64,000 nt of DNA, taken from NCBI RefSeq assembly GCF_024649945.1, contig NZ_JANKMS010000010.1, positions 1 to 64,000 of the forward strand, given 5' to 3'. The translations under genes were made by a program, and so were the position numbers. Positions 51,468 to 58,296 of the stretch are shown piece by piece. Numbering within the stretch: position 1 is the stretch's first letter; the number at the start of each line of letters is the position of its first letter. The notes under the pieces are model-generated. The model was not told where the DNA came from. It saw nothing but the letters and a program-made list of their open reading frames with translations, and made no database searches. The DNA comes from Flavobacterium panacis. GTDB taxonomy: Bacteria > Bacteroidota > Bacteroidia > Flavobacteriales > Flavobacteriaceae.

Positions 51468-52217
51468 TTATTCCTGACTGTTAAACTGATCAAAAGTCAT
51501 CTTCTTTTGAAAGTAAGCTTTGTCTTTTGCCGATAGTAATTTCTTGCTCCATTGGTTACCTTTCAATTCAAAAGAAATTGAATCAGAATGTGTTAGGATT
51601 CCCATGTCCATGTTTTCATCTTCATCTGCTGGTACAAATGCAACAGTTTTGCAATAAAAAGATTTTGGATCTGAACTTTTTGATGGATTAGCGATTTCTA
51701 CCCAACTTCCCCAACCACTGTCAGATAGTGTATTCCATTGATGAACAAGCTGTAAGCTATTGTTTTTTAAGTAATATAAATAGTTGTCATGCGTATAACC
51801 ACAAGCAGGATATCCCACTGAAATATGTATGAAAGGCGAATTTTTGGAAGTTTCAGATGTCAATCCATAAGAAGCCATCCAGTCTGAACCTTTTTCAAAA
51901 CCTTTAATTGTAACTTTTGAAGATCCTGTTTTGCTTTTATTCTGATAAAAATCCAGTCGGTATTTTACGGTTACAATGCTGTCTTTGTCTGCTTGCTGTT
52001 CTACCAAATTGGCTAAAATGTAGTCTTTTGAAGATTCTTCGCCATTAACATAAATTGCAACGGTATCCGTTTTTATGATTTTTTCATCTGCCGAAGTGTC
52101 GATAGATTCCATTGGAATTTCCTGAACAACCGGTAATGCTGCAATTTCTGAATCTGTGGTTTTTGTTTTTTGGCATCCGATTAGTAGGATTGAGAAGAGG
52201 AGGGCTTGTATTTTCAT
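51468..52217 (-). CDS. Hypothetical lipoprotein
   Basis: A 249-aa lipoprotein (MKIQALLFSILLIGC, Cys15) with a Thr/Glu/Ile-rich linker to about residue 50. The mature domain has VGYPACGYTHDNYLYYLKNN and WGSWVEIANPS, a beta-rich aromatic pattern, with cysteines near 137 and 188. No family is recognised. It starts 4 bp after the upstream gene's stop, so the two are probably co-transcribed. Confidence 0.75.
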   Translation of the reverse strand: MKIQALLFSILLIGCQKTKTTDSEIAALPVVQEIPMESIDTSADEKIIKTDTVAIYVNGEESSKDYILANLVEQQADKDSIVTVKYRLDFYQNKSKTGSSKVTIKGFEKGSDWMASYGLTSETSKNSPFIHISVGYPACGYTHDNYLYYLKNNSLQLVHQWNTLSDSGWGSWVEIANPSKSSDPKSFYCKTVAFVPADEDENMDMGILTHSDSISFELKGNQWSKKLLSAKDKAYFQKKMTFDQFNSQE

Positions 52218-52221
52218 GGTA

Positions 52222-52908
52222 TTATTGTTCTAATAGTAAAACTAAAAGTTTTTTCTTTTGATAAAGTTCTGCCAGTGATATTTTTTCGCCATTGAAGTAA
52301 AAAAGTTGGTCTTCAAATTTTACTTCATTAGGATCAATTAAAAAACAGTAGTTATCACGATCGTTTAAAACGCTCAGGTTATCATAATTCAATTCGATTA
52401 CTTCAACATATTTGATGATATTGAGCTTATGTGCTTCTTCCAGAGTTACTGGCGTACTTTCATCATATCTAAAAAAGAATTTTTCACCACCTCCAGGCAT
52501 TCCAAACCAAGGCATTGCTTTTCCTGATACAAGATTGATGTAATCTGGAGCTTCATTGATCACAAATAAACGTTGGTTCATTGTTTGAAAGAATTCAGGA
52601 AGAGATTTGTTTTCAAAAGCTTCTTTTTCTCTCCAGAAATAAATTCCCTGATTTTGCCATGACGGATTCTGAAAGTCTTTTTCGGTTTCAGAATCAGAAT
52701 AATGCATATACAATTCTCTTGGCATAAAAGTCAAGATAGAATCGTTTATAAGCCAGTCGATTTTATTGGGTTCAAATTGATTTTCCTCAGACTGCGTATT
52801 TTCCAAAGGTTGTGCTTCTTCTGTAAATTTGGACTGCTCAGAAGAAGGCTCTTCTTTGACCGTTTTAACTTCCTTTTCCTTGCCGAATAATTTTTTAAAT
52901 AAATTCAT
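52222..52908 (-). CDS. Hypothetical protein with a TNT-toxin-like PWFGMPGGG motif
   Basis: A 228-aa cytoplasmic protein with a Glu/Lys/Ser-rich N-terminal 50 residues and a globular C-terminal part. The segment GKAMPWFGMPGGGEKFFF (129-146) recalls the APWFGQPGGG region of TNT-domain NAD+ glycohydrolases, with Met in place of the usual Gln. Other TNT landmarks are not clear. It may be a diverged TNT relative, an immunity partner or coincidence. It has no signal peptide. It is followed by a lipoprotein gene, 4 bp downstream. Confidence 0.6.
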   Translation of the reverse strand: MNLFKKLFGKEKEVKTVKEEPSSEQSKFTEEAQPLENTQSEENQFEPNKIDWLINDSILTFMPRELYMHYSDSETEKDFQNPSWQNQGIYFWREKEAFENKSLPEFFQTMNQRLFVINEAPDYINLVSGKAMPWFGMPGGGEKFFFRYDESTPVTLEEAHKLNIIKYVEVIELNYDNLSVLNDRDNYCFLIDPNEVKFEDQLFYFNGEKISLAELYQKKKLLVLLLEQ

Positions 52909-52932
52909 ATTTTGAGCTTTTATGAAATGAAA

Positions 52933-54372
52933 TTAAAAGAACCAAGTTGCTACAAATATTGCTGTAATTACACAAATTAAATCTACTAAAAGCATTGTGC
53001 CTAAAGCATATCTTGTATTTTTGATGTTAACTGAACCAAAATATACCGCAATTACATAAAATGTACTTTCGGCACTGCATTGAAAAATACTGCTTAATCT
53101 AGCAGTTAAAGAATCGGCGCCAAAGGTATTCATTGAATCAATCAAGAAACCTCTAGATCCCGCAGAACTAAACGGACGAAGCATTGCAACAGGAAGTGCG
53201 TTAGTGATTTCTTTGCTTACGCCTAAGTTAGAAAACACAAATCCGATTGCGTCACTAATGATTTCGAATAAACCACTATTTCTGAATAGTGAAATGGCTA
53301 CTAACATTCCTAAAACGTACGGAAAAATAGTAACTCCCGTTTTCACTCCGTTATTTGCTCCAACTACAAAAGTGTCGAAGACTGTTGTATTAGCATCTTT
53401 AAATTTCTGTTCATGTCTGAAAGAAAAAATCAGGGTAAAAGCAATAATCGCCAATAATATTAATCCAGAAAGGTTTGACGTAAAATAGTTTTTTCCAATT
53501 AAATCCAAATGATTCACATACATCAGCAAACCAACAATAGCGGCAATTAATCCCATTAAACCAATTAGAAGCGAAGCACTTTTAAAATTGATTTTTTGTT
53601 TGATTCCGACAATTAAGAAAGCAGCGATAGTTCCTATGAATGAAGTAATGATACACGGAAGCATAACATCGGCAGGATTACTGGCATTTGCAGCAGCACG
53701 ATATCCAATAATCGAAGTGGCAATTAAGGTCAAACCAGAAGCGTGAAGACACATAAACATAATTTGTGCATCGCTGGCTTTGTCTTTGTCAGGGTTTATT
53801 TCTTGTAAACTTTCCATGGCTTTCAATCCAAAAGGTGTTGCAGCCGAATCTAATCCCAAGAAATTAGCAGCAAAGTTTAAAGTCATGTACGATATCGAAG
53901 GGTGATTTTTAGGAATACTTGGAAACACTTTTACAAATACTGGACTTAACGCTTTTGCCAATTTTCCAGAAGCTCCAGAAATGATTAGAAGTTCCATTAA
54001 ACCACAGAAAAAGGCCAAGTAAGCAATTAGAGGCAGAATTAAATCGACCAAAGTGCTTTTACAAGTTGGTAGTAAACCATCAGACTTTTGAAGTCCGCTG
54101 TAGATTTTTACAGTTTTGTTTTTAAAAACGTAAGTTGTGTCGGCATTAAGCGTATCACGATTGATAATCATGGTTTGATCTGGCGCTTTTTTAATGCTGT
54201 CTTTGATGAAAGTAGGAAGTTCTTCTACATATTTTTCAGAAACTAAAATCGGATCATCTTTTTTTCCATTTAAAACAGAATCAATGGTATAAGTATTGGC
54301 AGTAAATAAACTGACTACAATAAAAAGAATCGAAGAAATAAAAATAACTAACCAAAATCTGCTTAATACCAT
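52933..54372 (-). CDS. SpmA-SpmB fusion, nucleoside-recognition membrane protein
   Basis: A 479-aa inner-membrane protein with about 10 hydrophobic segments. The first half matches SpmA (NFAANFLGLDSAATPFGLKA, MFMCLHASGLTLIATSIIGY), the second SpmB (GVTIFPYVLGMLVAISLF, SSAGSRGFLIDSMNTFG, FQCSAESTFYVIAVYFGS). In Bacillus the two are separate spore-maturation proteins; here they are fused in a non-sporing lineage, with about 90 periplasmic residues after the first helix. A transport or cell-envelope role is likely; substrate unknown. Confidence 0.9.
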   Translation of the reverse strand: MVLSRFWLVIFISSILFIVVSLFTANTYTIDSVLNGKKDDPILVSEKYVEELPTFIKDSIKKAPDQTMIINRDTLNADTTYVFKNKTVKIYSGLQKSDGLLPTCKSTLVDLILPLIAYLAFFCGLMELLIISGASGKLAKALSPVFVKVFPSIPKNHPSISYMTLNFAANFLGLDSAATPFGLKAMESLQEINPDKDKASDAQIMFMCLHASGLTLIATSIIGYRAAANASNPADVMLPCIITSFIGTIAAFLIVGIKQKINFKSASLLIGLMGLIAAIVGLLMYVNHLDLIGKNYFTSNLSGLILLAIIAFTLIFSFRHEQKFKDANTTVFDTFVVGANNGVKTGVTIFPYVLGMLVAISLFRNSGLFEIISDAIGFVFSNLGVSKEITNALPVAMLRPFSSAGSRGFLIDSMNTFGADSLTARLSSIFQCSAESTFYVIAVYFGSVNIKNTRYALGTMLLVDLICVITAIFVATWFF

Positions 54373-54490
54373 AATTACATTTTTTTGTAAATGTAATTAT
54401 TTAGCGATAAAATGCATAAATATTTTGTTTTTGATGAAGAATTTGATGGGTTGTAAATGAGAAATAATGACAAATGAGGTTAAATTTATA

Positions 54491-54775
54491 TGTCGCCCTG
54501 CTGGGGCTCTTTATTATGTGGATTTTTTGAGCTATAAATATTTCGCTCTTCCAGAGCTTTTTGAGTGAGAGCAATTTGAAAGAATTTGGCAGTTCTGGAA
54601 GAGTGAAATTTTTATAGAAATCAAATTGGAAAATAATGAAAAACTTCAGCGGAGCGATATGCCAAAGAAAGTATATTATAAATTTAAAAAAATCCAATAG
54701 CTCTAGAAGAGCGAAATATTTATAGAAAATAAAATCTAAAGACAACCAAAAGCTCCAGCGGAGCGACATAATAAT
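54491..54775. repeat. Second cluster of the hairpin repeat (as at 1-445)
   Basis: At least four clear copies: GCTCT-TCC-AGAGC (54546-54558), GCTCT-AGA-AGAGC (54701-54713), GCTCC-AGC-GGAGC (54753-54765) and a diverged GCCCT-GCT-GGGGC near 54496-54508; weaker ones near 54592 and 54645. Most are followed or preceded by ATTTATAGAA or its complement. Stem sequences change but remain paired. The cluster lies between the SpmAB gene and the AlkZ-like gene. A 122-codon open frame here is not a gene. Confidence 0.85.
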
Positions 54776-54778
54776 GAA

Positions 54779-55852
54779 TTATTCAATGGTAATTTTCATT
54801 TCCAAATAATTCTCAAAAGCTTTAATTCCTTCAAATAAAATCTCTTTTTTAGAATTTTCGGTTTCATTAAAAAATTCTGTTTCTATTTTGACGTAATCTT
54901 TTTTAATGGTTCTTTTCCAGATTCCAATCACTTTTCCGTTTTCTAAAATGATGGGTTTAAAAATGCCATTATTGGTAAAAACTTTAGATTGATGTTCTGT
55001 ATTGAAAGAAGCTTCACGTGTTTTATATGAAATTAAAATCTCATCAAACGCCGGAAGAAAATGAACGCTTTCGTGAAAGTCATTCTCTTTAGTGTCCTCT
55101 TTTTTAAACCAATATAGCTGATTGTCAATAGAGACAGAGTTTAATTGCAACTCTATTGCGTTAATTGCATTCTTGCAGATTGTTGGCGCAAAACCAGACC
55201 ACCAAGAGAAATCAAGCAGGGTTGCGGGGCCATGACTTTCAAAATAACGTTGGGCAAGTTTTGCCAATGCTTCTTCTTTACTTAATTTGGATTTTGGTTT
55301 AGAAACCCTTTCTTCGAGCAAAGCATAAGTAATTTGTTTGCCTTTCATTCTTCCGTTGCAGACTAAACCATCCAATTCGGCATTCATCATAATGGCAGCA
55401 CTTAGGAAATCTTCCTTTGAGGTTTTTTTGATATCAAGTTCTTGCATGATTTCATCACGTGTCAAATGATTGTTTCCTGCGAGTAGTTTTTCGATAGAAG
55501 AATTGACCTGATTAAGCTTCTTCTCGTCATAGCCAAATTTTTTAGCTGCAGAATTGGTGAAACGTTTTACTTGTGGAGCAGATAGTTCAAGCATCCAATA
55601 AATATCATCAGGAGAAACAAAATGCCACGTTGGACGCAAAATATGGGTTCGAATAATCTTAGCCGAATTTACAGCTTCCTCAATCTCTTTTTCTGATGAA
55701 TCGCAACGAGAACCAATCGCCCATTTTGCCATGGCGTAATCCTGCGCCTGCATGGCACCAAAATGTTTTACCACTTCTTGTGGAGAACAAGGGCTAGTTT
55801 TGTACAACTTTTGAGCAACCAAACGATGATGTGAAATTTGCTCGTGCGTCAT
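54779..55852 (-). CDS. Winged-helix DNA glycosylase, AlkZ/YcaQ-like (HTH_42)
   Basis: A 357-aa protein of the HTH_42 superfamily. It has the catalytic Gln-x-Gln pattern in AMQAQDYAMAKWAIGSR (Gln35, Gln37 from MTHEQ), then ILRPTWHFVSPDD and, further on, LLDFSWWSG and FLPAFDEILISYK. AlkZ and YcaQ relatives remove bulky or cross-linked adducts from DNA. An ATG four codons upstream (55864) lies in a CCATATAAGT repeat arm, so ATG 55852 is preferred. Repair neighbours (exonuclease, methyltransferase) fit. Confidence 0.88.
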   Translation of the reverse strand: MTHEQISHHRLVAQKLYKTSPCSPQEVVKHFGAMQAQDYAMAKWAIGSRCDSSEKEIEEAVNSAKIIRTHILRPTWHFVSPDDIYWMLELSAPQVKRFTNSAAKKFGYDEKKLNQVNSSIEKLLAGNNHLTRDEIMQELDIKKTSKEDFLSAAIMMNAELDGLVCNGRMKGKQITYALLEERVSKPKSKLSKEEALAKLAQRYFESHGPATLLDFSWWSGFAPTICKNAINAIELQLNSVSIDNQLYWFKKEDTKENDFHESVHFLPAFDEILISYKTREASFNTEHQSKVFTNNGIFKPIILENGKVIGIWKRTIKKDYVKIETEFFNETENSKKEILFEGIKAFENYLEMKITIE

Positions 55853-55857
55853 TTTGT

Positions 55858-55870
55858 AAACCATATAAGT
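55858..55870. repeat. Single CCATATAAGT arm
   Basis: AAACCATATAAGT matches the arms of the inverted repeats at 18805-18864 and 57318-57385. It is followed by a degenerate CTTAG/CCTCA text to about 55935. Confidence 0.6.
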
Positions 55871-55938
55871 GATATAAGTAATTCTAGTTTTTAAAACCTT
55901 AGCACCTCAGCGTCTTAGAGTCTTAGGACCTCAAAAAA

Positions 55939-56652
55939 CTAAACATGAATAATCTCCTCATCAATCAATAAATCTTCTCTTCTTAATCGGAGAAAAACCT
56001 GAGCTACGGCAATTGTATCCTTTTCACAGTAGGTTATAATTCGGTCAATGTCTTTTTCGACATAATATACATGACCAACTTGGCTTCCGTCAATATCGCC
56101 TTTTGGCGATGGGACACCGAGAATCTTGGTTAACAGTTTTAAAGAAGTAAAATGTTTGTAATCGCCAAACTTCCATAATTCTAAAGTATCCAGATGCGGA
56201 ATTTCCCAAGGTTTTTTGCCGAAAAGGTTTAATTTGTCAGGAATCGGCATTTGATTGATGATCATTCTTCTGGCAATAAACGGAATGTCAAACTCTTTTG
56301 AGTTGTGTCCGCACATTAAATGCTGCGGCTGATTGAAATGATTGTTGATCAGATTTGAAAAGTCTTTCAGGATTTTCTTTTCGTCACCAAAAAAAGAAGT
56401 CACTCTAAAGTTTCTAACATCTCCTTTGATGGTAAAAAAGCCAACAGAAATACAGATTATCTTTCCAAACTCAGCCCAAATTCCTGCACGTTCGTAAAAT
56501 TCTTCAGGAGAAAAATCGTCTTTTCGCTGATATTGCGTTTTCGAATCCCAAAGCGATTGCATTTCCGCGTCAAGCGAATTGAAATTCTCTTCTTCAGGAA
56601 CGGTTTCTATATCCAGAAAGAGAATGTTATTGAGGTTTATTTTTTCAATCAT
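55939..56652 (-). CDS. PolB-like 3'-5' exonuclease (DEDDy)
   Basis: A 237-aa single-domain exonuclease of the DEDDy class. Exo I is FLDIETVPEE (Asp14, Glu16), Exo II is CGHNSKEFDIPFIARR and Exo III is ITYCEKDTIAVAQ (Tyr-x3-Asp). It resembles the proofreading-like PolB exonuclease domain without a polymerase. Direction and spacing suggest it may be on a transcript with its neighbours, although an 80-bp spacer separates it from the AlkZ-like gene. Probably acts in DNA repair or RNA/DNA processing. Confidence 0.9.
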   Translation of the reverse strand: MIEKINLNNILFLDIETVPEEENFNSLDAEMQSLWDSKTQYQRKDDFSPEEFYERAGIWAEFGKIICISVGFFTIKGDVRNFRVTSFFGDEKKILKDFSNLINNHFNQPQHLMCGHNSKEFDIPFIARRMIINQMPIPDKLNLFGKKPWEIPHLDTLELWKFGDYKHFTSLKLLTKILGVPSPKGDIDGSQVGHVYYVEKDIDRIITYCEKDTIAVAQVFLRLRREDLLIDEEIIHV

Positions 56653-56788
56653 AATTTTTTTGCCACGAATTACACGAATTTACACAAATTCTTTTTAAGA
56701 TAAATATAAAGCGATAAGGTTTAATGCGGAATTTTACTACTTTTTATTGGGGAAGATTTATAAGTTTTAAACTTAATTGGCAAAAAAA

Positions 56789-57265
56789 CTAAAACAGACT
56801 TTGTTGTGCAGAAGGTGATTCATGTTCCAAAAGCCATTTTTTGCGTGATAATCCGCCGGCGTATCCTGTTAAAGATCCATTTGTGCCGATAACACGATGA
56901 CAAGGAATAACAATCCAAAGCGGATTTTTACCATTTGCCGATGCTACGGCGCGGATTGCTTTTACATCGCCAAGCTTTTTGGTCTGATCCATGTAACTTA
57001 CCGTTTTTCCATACGGAATCTCTAATAACGCTTTCCATACTTTCTGCTGAAATTCGGTGCCTTTTGGGTTTAATTTTAGATCGAAATCGGTTCTTTTGCC
57101 TTCAAAATATTCATTTAGCTGTAAAACGGCTTCTTTCAAAACTTCTGGAATTTCTGTAGAAACTTCATTTGTTCCAACATCAGAAACAGAAATTATGGCA
57201 ATACCATCTTCATCTCCAACTATTTTGGTGATTCCTAAAGGTGAATTGATGAAGACTGTTTCCAT
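56789..57265 (-). CDS. ogt: O6-methylguanine-DNA methyltransferase
   Basis: This protein repairs O6-alkylguanine by moving the alkyl group to its own Cys. The 158-aa product has the active site IPCHRV with Cys122, the GKTVSY block and the GYAGGLSRKKWLLEHE C-terminal part. An unusual tail, SAQQSLF, follows at the very end; it resembles the QxxLF clamp-binding motif (QxSLF). The length is typical of Ogt-type proteins without an Ada domain. The start at 57265 is METVFINSP, as expected. Confidence 0.93.
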   Translation of the reverse strand: METVFINSPLGITKIVGDEDGIAIISVSDVGTNEVSTEIPEVLKEAVLQLNEYFEGKRTDFDLKLNPKGTEFQQKVWKALLEIPYGKTVSYMDQTKKLGDVKAIRAVASANGKNPLWIVIPCHRVIGTNGSLTGYAGGLSRKKWLLEHESPSAQQSLF

Positions 57266-57317
57266 AGTTTAAATGCAAAAGCGCGAAGAGTTTCGCAAAG
57301 TTCGCGAATTTTTTTTG

Positions 57318-57385
57318 AACCATATAAGTCATATAAGTTCATTTAATTCTCTAAAACTTAAATTACTTACATCACTTATATGGTT
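57318..57385. repeat. Inverted repeat of the CCATATAAGT family
   Basis: AACCATATAAGT (57318-57329) pairs with ACTTATATGGTT (57374-57385), with additional internal CATATAAGT text and AATTACTTA. The right arm touches the stop codon of the epimerase-like gene. Confidence 0.75.
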
Positions 57386-58200
57386 TAATAATTGTTCATT
57401 CTAAATTTATAATCTAAAACACTTTCAATTTTTTCGCTTGAAATCACTTTTTTGATGTTAGATTGCTGTGAACTGAATTTCGGTAATGGCAAATTCATTT
57501 CAATTGCTTTTTGAGTATAATATACTTTTCTTGTAGGATGAAAAGGTGCTACGGCATTAAAAGTTTCATTCCATTTGGATTGATTGATGATGGCTTCAAT
57601 GATTTCAATACAATCTTTTTGATGAATTAAATTTACAGGCGCATCTGGATTTTCAATGTTTTCCTTTCCGGATAAAAATTTAATAGGATGACGGTCTTCG
57701 CCGATTAATCCGCCGAAACGTAGAATTGTGGTTTCAAAGTTTTTATTTTCTTGAAGAAGATTTTCTGCCAACAGCAATTGTTTTCCGCTTTCTGTTTCGG
57801 GATTTGGAATGCTTTCTTCGATTATTTTACTGTTATCATCGCCATAAACCGATGTTGAACTTACAAAGAGAACTTTCTTAATTTTTGATTTTTCTATGAA
57901 AGGAATTAGATTTTCGATTTTTTCAACAAAAAGTTTCCTTTCAGAATCAGGGTTTGCAGCTCGCAATTTTGGCGGAATGTCTATAATTAGAATTTCGCTC
58001 TGCGCTAAAAAATCAGCGATATTTTCAGAAACACTTTCGCTTTCAACAGTTACTAAAAACGGATTTATTCCAGCACTTTCTAAAATAGAAAGTTTATGTT
58101 CAGAAGTTGTTGATCCATTTACTGAATTTCCAATTTCAATTAACTTTGTTGCTAAAGGAAATCCGAGCCAGCCACAACCTAATATGCTTATTTGTTTCAT
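57385..58200 (-). CDS. NAD(P)-dependent epimerase/dehydratase-like protein
   Basis: A 271-aa Rossmann-fold protein. The N-terminus MKQISILGCGWLG (GxGxxG at 8-13) binds the cofactor; SSTSVYGD resembles the YeeZ-type SDR site with Tyr, and ILRFGGLIG and NLIHQKDCIEII follow the extended-SDR pattern. The catalytic Lys of the YxxxK is not clear, so a reductase-like or nonstandard role is possible. The start at 58200 is the only sensible one. Confidence 0.85.
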   Translation of the reverse strand: MKQISILGCGWLGFPLATKLIEIGNSVNGSTTSEHKLSILESAGINPFLVTVESESVSENIADFLAQSEILIIDIPPKLRAANPDSERKLFVEKIENLIPFIEKSKIKKVLFVSSTSVYGDDNSKIIEESIPNPETESGKQLLLAENLLQENKNFETTILRFGGLIGEDRHPIKFLSGKENIENPDAPVNLIHQKDCIEIIEAIINQSKWNETFNAVAPFHPTRKVYYTQKAIEMNLPLPKFSSQQSNIKKVISSEKIESVLDYKFRMNNY

Positions 58201-58265
58201 TTTTTTGTTTTGAGGTGCAAAGTAACAAAGGTACAGAGTTGCAAAGTTTTTTGAGCTATAAAGAA

Positions 58266-58291
58266 AAAGGCAGATTTTAAAATCTGCCTTT
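58266..58291 (-). terminator. Terminator of the M28 peptidase gene
   Basis: AAAGGCAGATTTT (58266-58278) and its perfect complement (58279-58291) form a 13-bp stem with no extra loop. The leftward product of the M28 gene at 58297 continues into TTTTTCTTT on the minus strand. Confidence 0.85.
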
Positions 58292-58296
58292 ATTTA

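Noticed and set aside
54401..54769. An open frame of 122 codons on the minus strand
   Set aside because: It lies wholly within the hairpin-repeat cluster, has a Phe/Leu/Lys-rich repeat-derived composition and no leader. It is a by-product of the repeats.
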